From Verrucomicrobiota bacterium (GTDB taxonomy: Bacteria > Verrucomicrobiota > Verrucomicrobiia > CAIQCK01), in NCBI GenBank assembly GCA_016222825.1, contig JACRQF010000004.1, positions 1 through 64,000 on the forward strand: a DNA stretch of 64,000 nt. The letters run 5' to 3'. The position numbers were made by a program, and so were the translations under genes. Below the pieces are notes generated by a model, which was given only the letters and a program-made list of their open reading frames with translations, made no database searches and had not been told where the DNA came from. Positions 16,367-25,273 of this stretch are shown here, one piece after another (positions within the stretch are counted from its first letter, which is position 1; each line of letters opens with the position of its first letter).

Positions 16367-17484
16367 CGCCCGAACTGGCCATCATCCTGACCGCCTGCCT
16401 GACCGCGACCGCGTGCGCGATCGTCGGGACGTTTCTGGTGCTGCGCAAGATGGCGCTCATCGGCGACGCGATCAGCCACGCGGTGTTGCCGGGGATTGTT
16501 ATCGCGTTCTTCTTCACCCACAGCCTCAACTCGCTGCCCATGCTCATCGGCGCGAGCCTGTTCGGGCTGGTGACCGTGGCGCTCATCGAGGCGCTCAGCC
16601 GCACCCGGCGCGTCGCCGAGGACTCGGCCATCGGCGTGGTGTTCCCCGCGCTGTTCGCGCTCGGCGTGCTGCTGATCTCGCAGCGGGCAGGCCAGATTCA
16701 CCTGGATACCGACTGCGTGCTCTACGGCGACATCGCCTGGGTGCCGTTCAACACCATCGTCGTGGGCGGCGTCAACCTCGGCCCTCGCAGCGTCTGGGTG
16801 CTCGGCGCCGTCACGCTCGCCAACTTGCTCTTCGTGCTCGTGTTCTGGAAGGAACTGAAGATCAGCACGTTCGATCCCGAACTGGCCGCCGCGCTCGGCC
16901 TGGCGCCGGTGCTCATCCAATACCTGTTGATGGGCGCCGTCTCGGTCACGACAGTCGCGGCGTTCGAGTCGGTCGGCGCAATCTTGGTCGTGGCGATGCT
17001 CATCGTTCCGGCGGCGACGGCGTATCTGTTCACGGACCGGCTTTGGCTGATGCTGACGCTGGCGATTGTCTTCGGCGTGCTCGCGGCGGTGAGCGGCTAT
17101 TTTTTCGCGCGGGCGTTTGATTTCTCCATCGCGGGCGCGATGGCGCTGGCGGTCGGCGTGTGGTTCACGCTGGCATGGCTGTTCGCGCCGCGCCACGGTG
17201 TGGTGGCGCAACTGGTTTGGCGCGCGCGGTTGTCTGTGCGCTTCGCCGGCGAACTGCTCGTGGCGCACATGGCCGACCGCAACGAGCCGTCGCTGCCCGT
17301 GCGCGCGCTGGCGGGCCATTTCCGCTGGCGCGAATGGTTCGGCCGCCTGGTTGTGCGCGACCTGCTGCGCCGCCAACTCGTGCGACTGGATAAGGCGGAA
17401 GTCTTGCTGCTGACAGAAACGGGACGGCAACTGGCGCGCGAATTCGGACGCGAGGCCAGCGCAGCCAACTCCCACGACCGCTGA
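16363..17484 (+). CDS. Second metal ABC transporter permease with C-terminal winged-helix-like tail
   Basis: 373 residues. An ABC-3 permease (residues 1-275) with hallmark motifs MALIGDAISHAVLPGI, EDSAIGVVFPALFALGV, DPELAAALG and VESVGAILVVAMLIVPAA-like strings (AFESVGAILVVAMLIVP). The extra C terminus (about 285-373, AVRALAGHF-type helix followed by LLRRQLVRLDKAEVLLLTETG) resembles a lone winged helix without the metal-binding dimerisation part. It probably forms a heterodimer with the upstream permease, as TroC/TroD do. Last gene of the operon. Confidence 0.88.
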   Translation: MTPELAIILTACLTATACAIVGTFLVLRKMALIGDAISHAVLPGIVIAFFFTHSLNSLPMLIGASLFGLVTVALIEALSRTRRVAEDSAIGVVFPALFALGVLLISQRAGQIHLDTDCVLYGDIAWVPFNTIVVGGVNLGPRSVWVLGAVTLANLLFVLVFWKELKISTFDPELAAALGLAPVLIQYLLMGAVSVTTVAAFESVGAILVVAMLIVPAATAYLFTDRLWLMLTLAIVFGVLAAVSGYFFARAFDFSIAGAMALAVGVWFTLAWLFAPRHGVVAQLVWRARLSVRFAGELLVAHMADRNEPSLPVRALAGHFRWREWFGRLVVRDLLRRQLVRLDKAEVLLLTETGRQLAREFGREASAANSHDR

Positions 17485-17553
17485 CGACCCTGCCAGCCCT
17501 GTCGCGCCGTGTTTCGGCTTTCGCGTTTCGCCGTTCTCTTGTAATGTGCCGCC

Positions 17554-18561
17554 ATGAGCGACCTTGGAAGGCCCCAATTCCCGGCGGCGCGACCGCGTCG
17601 CCTGCGCGCCACGCCGGCGCTGCGGCGGCTCGTGCGCGAAACGCGCCTGTCCGCTGACAACCTCGTCATGCCGCTGTTCGTGCGCGGCGGGAAAGGCGTG
17701 CGCCGGCCCATCAACTCGATGCCCGGCAACTTCCAGTTTTCCGTGGACGAACTGGTCAAGGAAGCGCGCGTCATCCAGAAGCTCGGCGTGCCGGCGATTT
17801 TGCTTTTCGGCCTTCCAGACAAGAAGGATGCGAAGGCCAGCGGCGCTTACGCCAAGCATGGCATCGTCCAGACCGCCGTTCGCGCCGTGAAGGACGCCGT
17901 GCCGGAGCTGCTGGTCATCACCGATGTCTGCAACTGCGAATACACCAGCCACGGCCATTGCGGCATCGTCCGCAAGCGCCGCGACGGCGCGCTGGACGTG
18001 GACAACGACGCGACGCTGGAGTTGCTCGCCAAGAGCGCCGTCAGCCACGCCGAGGCGGGCGCGGACATCGTTGCGCCAAGCGACATGATGGACGGCCGCG
18101 TTGCCGCCATCCGCCGGGCGCTCGACAAAGCCGGCTTTGCGAACACGCCGATCATGAGCTACGCGGCGAAGTTCGCGAGCGGCTTTTACGGGCCGTTCCG
18201 CGAGGCGGCCGACAGCCCGCCGCAGTTCGGCGACCGCCGAACCTACCAGATGGACTGCGCCAACGGCGACGAGGCGCTCCGCGAGGTGGCGCTCGACATT
18301 GCCGAGGGCGCGGACATCGTGATGGTGAAGCCGGCGCTGGCCTACCTCGATCTTGTGCGCCGCGTGAAAGATCGCTTTGGTTACCCGACCGCCGTCTATA
18401 ACGTCAGCGGTGAGTTCTCGATGGTAAAGGCCGCCGCCGAAAAAGGCTGGCTCGACGAGCGCGCCGTGGTGATGGAGATCATGACCGCTTTCCGCCGCTC
18501 CGGCGCGGACATCATCATCACCTACTGGGCCAAGGACGTGGCGCGGTGGCTGGGTGAGTAG
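17554..18561 (+). CDS. hemB: Delta-aminolevulinic acid dehydratase (porphobilinogen synthase)
   Basis: 335 residues, the standard family length. It condenses two 5-aminolevulinate molecules to porphobilinogen in tetrapyrrole synthesis. The Cys-rich zinc site [16 protein letters not shown] is present, making it a zinc-type enzyme. Schiff-base lysines lie in [17 protein letters not shown] and [17 protein letters not shown] and [13 protein letters not shown] are also conserved. It begins 69 bp after the metal transporter operon; co-transcription is possible and would fit a metalloenzyme downstream of metal uptake, but nothing proves it. Confidence 0.97.
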   Translation: MSDLGRPQFPAARPRRLRATPALRRLVRETRLSADNLVMPLFVRGGKGVRRPINSMPGNFQFSVDELVKEARVIQKLGVPAILLFGLPDKKDAKASGAYAKHGIVQTAVRAVKDAVPELLVITDVCNCEYTSHGHCGIVRKRRDGALDVDNDATLELLAKSAVSHAEAGADIVAPSDMMDGRVAAIRRALDKAGFANTPIMSYAAKFASGFYGPFREAADSPPQFGDRRTYQMDCANGDEALREVALDIAEGADIVMVKPALAYLDLVRRVKDRFGYPTAVYNVSGEFSMVKAAAEKGWLDERAVVMEIMTAFRRSGADIIITYWAKDVARWLGE

Positions 18562-18576
18562 CGAGGGTGGAAGCTT

Positions 18577-18640
18577 AACGCAGAGACGCAGAGAACGCTG
18601 AGGTTCACAGAGGCTCTGCGGTTCTTTGCGTCTCTGCGTT
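18577..18640. repeat. Imperfect inverted repeat with CGCAGAGACGCAGAG core, after hemB
   Basis: The arm 18577-18598 pairs with 18618-18640 with one mismatch and one indel, over a 19-bp loop that itself contains CAGAGG/CTCTG pieces. It lies 15 bp after the hemB stop and before the next start. The CGCAGAGACGCAGAG unit is of the kind that recurs as a dispersed repeat in bacterial genomes. It could also terminate hemB transcription, although no T-run follows. Confidence 0.8.
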
Positions 18641-18698
18641 GAAATCCGCCCTCTCTTGACTTCCACGGGCCGAAACTCCAACCTCGTTCCGAGAACAA

Positions 18699-19004
18699 AT
18701 GAAAGTTGACGATTTCAGCAAAGAGATGCGGGAAGCGGTCAAGACCTACGAGCTTTACGTGGTTTGCATCGCCAAGACGCCGGACGAGTTCACGGAGAGC
18801 GTGCGTTCGCTCATGGCCAAGGCCATCAAGGTCTATGAAAACCGCGCGCCCGGCCTCAAGCACGGCATCGCGCTCGATCCCCATCTCACCATCATCCTCA
18901 GCGAGCCGCCTGACGCGCCGGAAGGCCGCCCGTTCTGCGGCATCTACTTCAACCTCCACTCGCCGTATAGGAAGAAGAGCGCGCCGGCGAAGTCGAAGGC
19001 GTAG
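18699..19004 (+). CDS. Conserved-looking small protein of unknown function
   Basis: 101 residues, mostly charged helix at the N terminus (MKVDDFSKEMREAVKTYELY) and a compact C-terminal half (HGIALDPHLTIILSEPPDAP, CGIYFNLHSPY). No signal peptide, membrane segment or catalytic motif is evident. Codon use and third-position GC are like the neighbours, which supports it being real. It converges with the glycosyltransferase gene. I do not recognise the family. Confidence 0.6.
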   Translation: MKVDDFSKEMREAVKTYELYVVCIAKTPDEFTESVRSLMAKAIKVYENRAPGLKHGIALDPHLTIILSEPPDAPEGRPFCGIYFNLHSPYRKKSAPAKSKA

Positions 19005-19014
19005 CTTCGTGGGG

Positions 19015-20226
19015 TCAGCTCGCCGCGCCGAAGACCGCGTCATAGACCCGCTGCGCGCGTTTCTTCCAGTCCCAAACCTCGACGATGAGTGCGCGGGCGG
19101 CCTCGGCTTGCTGCTCATACAGGGCGCGGTCAGTGAGCAGACTCAGGATGAGGCCGGCAAACTGTTCGAGGTTTCCCGGCGCGGCTTTGAGCATGCCTTG
19201 GGGATAGTAGGTTTTGAGCGCCTCCAGGTCGAAGCTCACGCCCGGCAACCGCCACGCCATGCCTTCGGCCGCCGCCATGCCGCCGCTGTCGTAGGTGGCC
19301 GGATGCACCATGAGGCGGCTTTGCTTGAACACGTCAAACTTCGCCGCGCCGTCCAGGAATCCGAGGATGGTGATGTGGTCCTGCAATCCCAGCGCGGCGA
19401 TGCGGGTTTCCATTTCCGGCCGTAACGACCCCTCCCCGATCATCGCCAGCCGCGCGTCCTTTTTTTGCGCCACGACTCTTTGCCAGATGTCCACCAGTTC
19501 CAGAACGCCTTTCTGGAAATGGAATCGCCCGACGAAGCAGGCGTCGTAAGTCCGCCGCTCCACGGGCACGACGGCGGACGATTGCAGGTGGCGCTCCGAC
19601 TCGGTGATGTCCACGCCGCCTTGCACCACCACCACCCGCGACGCCGGCCGGCGCGACGTGACGAACCGCGCCACGTCCGGCTGCGACGTGACGAAGACGT
19701 AGTCCGCCCAGCGCCGGACCAGCCAGTAAGATGGAATCTGCATCAGCCAGTAGAGCGCGCCCCGGAGCCAGTTCCGGCCTTTGTAAGGAGTGTCGGCGCT
19801 GAAGGGATGCGGCACGAACAGGTAATAGCCGGCAATCCACGTCACCGCCGGCCCGCGGCGCCATTTGACATACGCGCCCACCAGGCAATCCGGATACGCG
19901 TCGGAGCAGGAGTAAACCGCGTCGGTTTCCGCGACGACACTCCAGTTTGCCTTCACCGTCCGCAGCCCGCGCCACAACCGCCGCGCGAGATGCCGCAACA
20001 ACCCCGGCAGCGTGTAGGGATTGCGGCTGGCGTTGCGGGTGTCCGATTGCAGAAACCGGAAGCCGGACACGCCGCGTGTCGCCGCCATCGAAAAAGCCTC
20101 CTCCGAGCCGAGCAGCGTCAGCTCCAGCTTGCCGCGCCAGTGCCGCAGGAACTCCGTGAAAATCCGGTCGCCGCCGCTCAGCCCGGCGCCGATGTTGTTG
20201 TTGGCAATAAAAAGCGCCTTCTTCAC
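19015..20226 (-). CDS. GT4-type glycosyltransferase
   Basis: 403 residues from a GTG start at 20226 (VKKALFIANNNIGAGLSGGD, a classic GT-B N-terminal nucleotide-fold strand with Gly-rich loop). The open frame extends further upstream only as the antisense of parB. The C-terminal Rossmann half has the retaining GT4 features: DACFVGRFHFQKGVLELVDI, LAMIGEGSL, ITILGFLDG, and the EX7E-like region HPATYDSGGMAAAEGMAW. It should transfer a sugar from an NDP-sugar to a glycan or lipid acceptor at the inner membrane. No polysaccharide biosynthesis cluster surrounds it, so the acceptor is unknown. Confidence 0.85.
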   Translation of the reverse strand: MKKALFIANNNIGAGLSGGDRIFTEFLRHWRGKLELTLLGSEEAFSMAATRGVSGFRFLQSDTRNASRNPYTLPGLLRHLARRLWRGLRTVKANWSVVAETDAVYSCSDAYPDCLVGAYVKWRRGPAVTWIAGYYLFVPHPFSADTPYKGRNWLRGALYWLMQIPSYWLVRRWADYVFVTSQPDVARFVTSRRPASRVVVVQGGVDITESERHLQSSAVVPVERRTYDACFVGRFHFQKGVLELVDIWQRVVAQKKDARLAMIGEGSLRPEMETRIAALGLQDHITILGFLDGAAKFDVFKQSRLMVHPATYDSGGMAAAEGMAWRLPGVSFDLEALKTYYPQGMLKAAPGNLEQFAGLILSLLTDRALYEQQAEAARALIVEVWDWKKRAQRVYDAVFGAAS

Positions 20227-20430
20227 AGGCGACACCCTTCCTGCGGCCGGGCCGTGGACGTTTCGGGTTGATGAGCGATAATCATGAGCGATGCCTGCAA
20301 TGGCGCAACATCTGACACCGCCGGAAGTATAGCCCCCGAAGCTGAAGTTGAAAGCCATCGTTTTGCTGGAGGCGCGTTCTGCAAACATCCGCTTTGACAT
20401 TGGCGGCGGGGCGATGTAAACAGCCCGCCA

Positions 20431-21444
20431 ATGACCCACAAGAAAGCGCTTGGAAAAGGACTGGACGCGCTGATCCAACGCGGGCTGTCGAAACCTGCAA
20501 CCGCACCCCCGGCTACGCCGCCGGCGGTTGCCGTGCCCGTGGCGCCGTCGGCGACTGCCGCGCCCGTCGTGGCGATTCCGGCACCCGTTGTGCCGGCCGC
20601 TCCACCGGCGTCCCCTGTCCCGCCCGCGCCGCCAGCCGACGCCGTCGCGCAGATCGAGATCGGCAAAATTCGCGCCAACCCCTTCCAGCCGCGCACGAAG
20701 TTCGAGCAGGAGGCGTTGGAGGAACTCATCGCTTCCATCCGCGAACACGGCATCATCTCGCCCCTCATCGTCCGCCGCGCCGCCGACGGCCAGGGCTACG
20801 AACTTATCGCCGGCGAGCGCCGCCTCCGCGCCGCGCGCGAAGCCGGCCTGGCCACCGTGCCGATTGTCATCCGCGCAGCCGACGACCGCAATTCGCTGGA
20901 GATCGCGCTCATTGAAAACCTCCAGCGCCAGGACCTCAACGCCATCGAGGAATCGCACGGCTACCAGCAGTTGATCGAGAAGTTCGGGTTGACGCAGGAG
21001 CAGGTGGCGCAGCGGGTTGGCAAGAACCGCGCCACCGTGGCGAACGCGTTGCGCCTGCTCGGCCTGCCGGAACAAGTGCAGGCGTGGGTCCGCGACGGCC
21101 AGCTTTCCGTCGGCCACGCCAAGGTCATCCTCGGCCTCACGATCACTGACGAGATGACCATCGTCGCCGAGCGCGTGTTGCGCGACAGCCTCAACGTCCG
21201 CGACACCGAGAGGCTGGTCGAGCGCATCAAGGCCACCACCGGCCGCCGCCAGCCGGTCCGCCGCAAGCGCGGCACGGACGCCGAGAAACCGCCGCATGTC
21301 CTCGCCATCGAGAACGGCATTTGCCGCAAGCTCGGCACCAAGGTCACCATCCATCCGCAGACCGTGGGTGGATTCATCCGCGTCGAGTATTACAACGACG
21401 ACGACCTCAGCCGCCTTGGCGCCATCCTCGGCGGCGAGCTGTGA
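20431..21444 (+). CDS. parB: ParB/Spo0J family chromosome-partitioning protein
   Basis: 337 residues. N terminus KKALGKGLDALIQ is the ParA-interacting helix typical of ParB. A Pro/Ala-rich linker (about 22-70) is followed by the ParB/Srx CTPase domain with IRANPFQPRTKF, GERRLRAAREAG and IENLQRQDLNAIEE, then the DNA-binding helix-turn-helix TQEQVAQRVGKNRATVANAL. The C terminus (KVTIHPQTVGGFIRVEYYND) matches the short dimerisation domain. It loads as a clamp at parS sites for origin segregation. The usual upstream parA is absent here, and no parS-like palindrome was seen. Confidence 0.95.
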   Translation: MTHKKALGKGLDALIQRGLSKPATAPPATPPAVAVPVAPSATAAPVVAIPAPVVPAAPPASPVPPAPPADAVAQIEIGKIRANPFQPRTKFEQEALEELIASIREHGIISPLIVRRAADGQGYELIAGERRLRAAREAGLATVPIVIRAADDRNSLEIALIENLQRQDLNAIEESHGYQQLIEKFGLTQEQVAQRVGKNRATVANALRLLGLPEQVQAWVRDGQLSVGHAKVILGLTITDEMTIVAERVLRDSLNVRDTERLVERIKATTGRRQPVRRKRGTDAEKPPHVLAIENGICRKLGTKVTIHPQTVGGFIRVEYYNDDDLSRLGAILGGEL

Positions 21445-21736
21445 TGTGATGCGCGGGGCCGTGTGTTTGCGCGAGCCGGCGCATCATCCGTTTGCATCGG
21501 CTGCGAAGCAGGGGCATCCTCCGTCCAGTCATGCGCACCATTGGAAACCGTGACACGGTTTTAGCAGGAAGGCATCGGGAGCGTTTGCCATGAAGATCCG
21601 CCTCATCCGCGCTGCGCTCGCAGCCACGGCATGACCCTGTGTGTTGCGGTTGGCGTTTTCACCCCGCATTCATGGTTGGGCACGAGTGATTGTCGCGAGA
21701 GCGACCAGCCAATCGCCACGGCGAATGCTTGGGTCG
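21445..21736. other. Intergenic region without a recognised gene
   Basis: About 290 bp between the ends of parB and the sirtuin-kinase gene (convergent). It contains no open frame with gene-like features. A short ATG-initiated frame of 14 codons near 21590 (MKIRLIRAALAATA) is preceded by a purine-rich stretch, but it is too short to call. No terminator-grade hairpin was evident. Confidence 0.5.
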
Positions 21737-23104
21737 TCAGCGTCCTTCAGCGGCGCGCGTCACCGTCCAGCCGGCGGCGTCGCGCCAGACCTGCAACTCC
21801 GCCGCGCCGCGCGTCGCCTCGATCGTCTCCCGATTCAGCCGGTCGTTCTGTTCGAACTTTCGCAGAGCTTCCTCCGCGCTCGCGCCGCCCCGCTGGTGGC
21901 GGGCGATCAGGTTTCTGCGCGCCAGCGCGGCGTCGCAATCGAGATAGATCCGCAGGTCCAGCGCATCGCGCACTTCGGGCCAGTGAAGGAGATAGTTTCC
22001 TTCCACGATCACAAACGGCGTCGCCGGCCCTGCCGTGAACGCGTCGGGCACCGGCTCGTGCGTCTCGCGCGAATAGACCGGCAGCCGCACCGGTTCTTGC
22101 GCGAGCCGCAGCGCTTTCACCGCCAGTTCGAACGCCAGCCGGTCGAACGTCTCCGGCGCGCCCTTGCGCCCGCGCAGTCCCAGCGCGTCCAGTCGCGCGT
22201 TGTTGAAATGAAATCCGTCCATCGGCACGAGCACGTGCGGCCCCAGTTCCGCCGCGAGCGTTTTCGCCAACCGGCTCTTGCCCGCGCCGGGCGGGCCGGC
22301 GATGCCGAGCAGAAGCCGCCCGCCTTTTTGCTGGGCGCGCGCGCGAATCTCCTCCACGAGATACGCGAGCTGGGCGCGCAGCCAGAGTTCCGGGAGAATC
22401 TCGCCAGCCTTGCCTTCCAGACGCTCGTGCGCCAGCCGCGACACAGCGCTGCGCTCACGGTTGATCTCGATGATCGTCGCGCCGGCCTGCCGCGCCTGCG
22501 TGACGAGGTCCACCGGCAACGACACGCCGCCGGACGTGCCGATGACCAGCACCACTTGCGCCTCCTCAGCCGTCGCGAAGATTCGCTGCACCGTCTCCGC
22601 GTCGTAGCTCTCGCCAAACCAGACCACCCCCGGCCGCAACATGCCGCCGCAGCCTTCGTGATGCGGCGGCAGTTCCTTCAGCGGCGTCTCCTCCATCGGC
22701 AGCGTCGCGCCGCACCGCAAACACTGCGCCCGCCACACGCTGCCATGCACCTCCACCATCCGCCGGCTGCCGGCGCGCGGATGCAGGCCGTCCACGTTCT
22801 GCGTCACCAGCAGGAAGTGATGGTAAAACCGCTCCATCGCCGCGACGACGCTGTGCGCCGGGTTGGGCTGCGCCTGCGCGCAAAGGCCGCGGCGCCAGTC
22901 ATACCATTCCCACACCGTGCGCGGCTGCCGCTGGAACGCCTCCGGCGTCGCCAGGTCCTCCGGCTTGAAGTTCCGCCACAGCCCGTCCGCGCCGCGAAAC
23001 GTCGGGATGCCGCTCTCGGCCGAAATGCCCGCGCCGGTGACGACCATGACGCGGTTGGCGCGCTTGAGCGCGGTGATGACGTTGCCTGAAATAACTTGTG
23101 TCAT
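21737..23104 (-). CDS. Sirtuin deacylase fused to a nucleoside/uridine-kinase-like P-loop domain
   Basis: 455 residues from the ATG at 23104; longer frames would run into the upstream gene. Residues 1-245 are a Sir2 domain: TGAGISAESGIPTFRG, TQNVDGLHPRAGS, catalytic His120 in VEVHG, GTSGGVSLPVD and INRE. Tyr68 and Arg71 (WYDWRR) match the acyl-specificity pair of class III sirtuins (SIRT5/CobB), predicting desuccinylase activity. The zinc site appears as Cys128, Cys131, His149, Cys152 rather than four Cys. Residues about 262-455 are a kinase of the YggC/FrcK-uridine kinase type: P-loop GIAGPPGAGKS, PMDGFHFNNARLDALG, GRKGAPETFD and VIVEGNYLL. It starts 8 bp after the esterase gene stop. Confidence 0.9.
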   Translation of the reverse strand: MTQVISGNVITALKRANRVMVVTGAGISAESGIPTFRGADGLWRNFKPEDLATPEAFQRQPRTVWEWYDWRRGLCAQAQPNPAHSVVAAMERFYHHFLLVTQNVDGLHPRAGSRRMVEVHGSVWRAQCLRCGATLPMEETPLKELPPHHEGCGGMLRPGVVWFGESYDAETVQRIFATAEEAQVVLVIGTSGGVSLPVDLVTQARQAGATIIEINRERSAVSRLAHERLEGKAGEILPELWLRAQLAYLVEEIRARAQQKGGRLLLGIAGPPGAGKSRLAKTLAAELGPHVLVPMDGFHFNNARLDALGLRGRKGAPETFDRLAFELAVKALRLAQEPVRLPVYSRETHEPVPDAFTAGPATPFVIVEGNYLLHWPEVRDALDLRIYLDCDAALARRNLIARHQRGGASAEEALRKFEQNDRLNRETIEATRGAAELQVWRDAAGWTVTRAAEGR

Positions 23105-23112
23105 AGAACTTT

Positions 23113-24885
23113 CTACAGCCTCGGCTTCCCCGGTTTCAACGGCGCGGCCCAGAGTTGCGCGCCTTTCACCTTCAGCTTGCGTTTGAAAATCCTGTCGCCG
23201 CAGGCCGCGAAGAGCGTGTCGCCGTCCGCGCCGCCGAAGCAAACGGCGCTGACGCGGCCGTTGGGCGTTGGCAGGATGGCGTTGACGCGGCCCGCCTGGT
23301 CGCAGACCTGGACGCCCATGCGCGTGGTGACGTAAAGCCGGCCGTCGCGGTCCACCGTCATGCCGTCGGCGCCGCTCTCATCGGCCGTGTCGGGCGAGTG
23401 CAGCCAGAAATATCGCTGCTTGAATCGCAGCGAGCCGTCCGGCGCGATCTGGTAGCTATAGACCCAGTGCGAGCGGTAGTCGTCCACGTAGAGCAACGAC
23501 TGGTCCGGCGAGAGCGTGATGCCGTTGGCGAACTTGAGGCCGGTGTCCACGGCGCGCTTCTGGCCGCCGGGCTTGATGAGCCAGACCTTGCTCGGCTTGG
23601 CCTCCGAGCCGGACTCGGTGACGTAGATCAAACCGTCGTGGCGGACGATGAGATCGTTGCCCTTGAAACCATCGGCAATGACCGTCGCCTTGCCGTCGGC
23701 GGCGTAGGCGACGATTTGCTCCGCTCCGCCGGCGACCGCGTAGAGCCGGCCGTCGGGACCGAACGCCTGTCCATCGCCGCGTTTCGAGTCGGTGGCGACA
23801 ACGCTGACTTTTCCGTCGAGGGCGATTTTGTGAAGCTGGCTCACCGGCGAGTTGACGGGCGGGCCGTTGAAGAAGACCTCGCCCTTCGCGTTGGCGGTCG
23901 GGCCGCTCGTGGATTTGAAGCCTTCGGCGGCCAGTTGCCAGCCCTCGCCGGGGACGAGGATGGCTTGAAGCGTGGAGTTGCTGCTGACGCCGGCCTTCAC
24001 GGGCGCGGGCCAGTCCTTCCAGAGCCAGCGCATCGCGTCGGGGAAGATGGCCGTCGCGTGCTTGCCGTTGTGGCCGCCCTCGCCCCAGACGTGGTTGACC
24101 TCGTAACCGGCGAACGTGAGCGCGCGCTCCATCGTTTGGTTGGCCATCCACCAGTCGCCTGCGTAGATGTTCAGGTCGTGGCTGCCGTCCTGTAGGAAGA
24201 CGCGGAGCGGCTTCGGTTCGAACTTGCGGATGAGTGTTGGGTAATGGTCGCCGCCGCGCAGCCCGACGTAGGTGCCGATGGCGCTGAAGACGCGGCTGAA
24301 TCCGTCGGGCCGTTCCCACGCCGCCGTGAACGCGCAGATCGCGCCGCTGCTGGCGCCGCCGATGGCGCGGTCGTTGCCGCTCTTGGGCAGGCGGATTGGC
24401 CGGCCGTCGGTTGCGGTCCGTTTCTCCACGTCGGGGAAGATTTCCTCCAGCACGAACCGCGCGTAAGCATCGCCGAGGCCGTCGTATTCGAAGCTGCGGT
24501 TGAAACGGTCGAGCGCGCCGTCGCCGGGCGCCTTCACCTTGCCGTGCATGATGAACACGCCGAGGGTCACGGGCATTTGCTTCTTCGCGATGAGGTTGTC
24601 AAAGACGACCGGGGCGTTGTATTGCACGCCGTCCTGCCCGACATAGACGCACGCCGGTTTGGCGGGATCGTATTGCGCCGGCACATAAACCCAGTAGTCG
24701 CGCGTCGTGCCGGGGAAAATCCTGCTGTTCTCAAAGGTGAACTTCAGCACCTCGCCCTTGGGCACGCCCGGCTGCAGTTGCGAGTCGGGGCCGGGCTTGT
24801 AGTCATCGGCCGCCAAAGCGATGGCGGCGCAGAGCGCACAGGCGCTGAAAGCAACGAACGCGCGGAAGAGGCAGGAAAAATTCAT
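23113..24885 (-). CDS. Secreted two-domain protein: esterase (enterochelin esterase-like) plus SMP-30/gluconolactonase propeller
   Basis: 590 residues with a signal peptide (FVAFSACALCAAIALA). Residues about 40-290 are an alpha/beta hydrolase of the esterase-D/Fes type: RDYWVYVPAQYDP, nucleophile elbow IGGASSGAICAF (G-x-S-S-G), and a late His in GEGGHNGKHA. Residues about 300-580 form a six-bladed SMP-30-like propeller (GEVFFNGPPVN, GQAFGPDGRLYAVAGG, FANGITLSPDQSLLYVDDY, DGMTVDRDGRLYVTT), with Glu/Asn/Asp positions typical of lactonases. It may de-esterify and then hydrolyse a lactone from plant or algal polysaccharide. Followed closely by the sirtuin-kinase gene on the same strand. Confidence 0.86.
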   Translation of the reverse strand: MNFSCLFRAFVAFSACALCAAIALAADDYKPGPDSQLQPGVPKGEVLKFTFENSRIFPGTTRDYWVYVPAQYDPAKPACVYVGQDGVQYNAPVVFDNLIAKKQMPVTLGVFIMHGKVKAPGDGALDRFNRSFEYDGLGDAYARFVLEEIFPDVEKRTATDGRPIRLPKSGNDRAIGGASSGAICAFTAAWERPDGFSRVFSAIGTYVGLRGGDHYPTLIRKFEPKPLRVFLQDGSHDLNIYAGDWWMANQTMERALTFAGYEVNHVWGEGGHNGKHATAIFPDAMRWLWKDWPAPVKAGVSSNSTLQAILVPGEGWQLAAEGFKSTSGPTANAKGEVFFNGPPVNSPVSQLHKIALDGKVSVVATDSKRGDGQAFGPDGRLYAVAGGAEQIVAYAADGKATVIADGFKGNDLIVRHDGLIYVTESGSEAKPSKVWLIKPGGQKRAVDTGLKFANGITLSPDQSLLYVDDYRSHWVYSYQIAPDGSLRFKQRYFWLHSPDTADESGADGMTVDRDGRLYVTTRMGVQVCDQAGRVNAILPTPNGRVSAVCFGGADGDTLFAACGDRIFKRKLKVKGAQLWAAPLKPGKPRL

Positions 24886-24958
24886 GCGGCGATTCTGCCG
24901 GCGGGCCGGGCTTTGTCAAAGCTCTTTCGGCTTCCGGCAAGAAGGAGAGAGCCGGCGC

Positions 24959-25219
24959 CTACAGCACCATGATCACGTCTTTGTGGCCGCGCAGCGCCAT
25001 GAAAACCTGGTTGCGATGCTCCTCATCGCGGACGGCCACGGTGAGGGCGACGGAGCAATACTTGCCGCTGTTGCTGCGGTTGGAGTCGGCGACGGTGTGC
25101 TCGGCGTCCGCGACCGCCGCGGCGATGACCGCGCGTATCCGCCCGGTGTCCGCGCCGATGATCTTGTAGTCCCAGCGGCAGGGATAGGTGATCAGCGGTT
25201 TGTGATGGATGGCGCTCAT
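24959..25219 (-). CDS. DUF493 (YbeD-like) family protein
   Basis: 86 residues, matching the small ferredoxin-like DUF493/YbeD family: ITYPCRWDYKIIGAD near the start, SNSGKYCSVALTVAVRDEEH in the middle, and FMALRGHKDVIMVL at the end. YbeD-like proteins resemble the regulatory ACT-like domain of D-3-phosphoglycerate dehydrogenase, and their role is poorly defined. It sits 54 bp downstream of purM on the same strand and may be the last gene of the purine operon. Confidence 0.85.
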   Translation of the reverse strand: MSAIHHKPLITYPCRWDYKIIGADTGRIRAVIAAAVADAEHTVADSNRSNSGKYCSVALTVAVRDEEHRNQVFMALRGHKDVIMVL

Positions 25220-25273
25220 GGTTGAGACTGGCGGCTTCTCATCGGCTGGCTCTGACTTCTTCGTTGCGCGCGA

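Noticed and set aside
16156..18681. 841-codon open frame on the minus strand
   Set aside because: It lies opposite the two permease genes and hemB, is rich in His/Arg/Gln with no domain, and arises from GC-rich third positions of the real genes.
20227..21354. Upstream extension of the glycosyltransferase frame
   Set aside because: It is the antisense of parB; the GT-B N-terminal strand begins exactly at the GTG at 20226.
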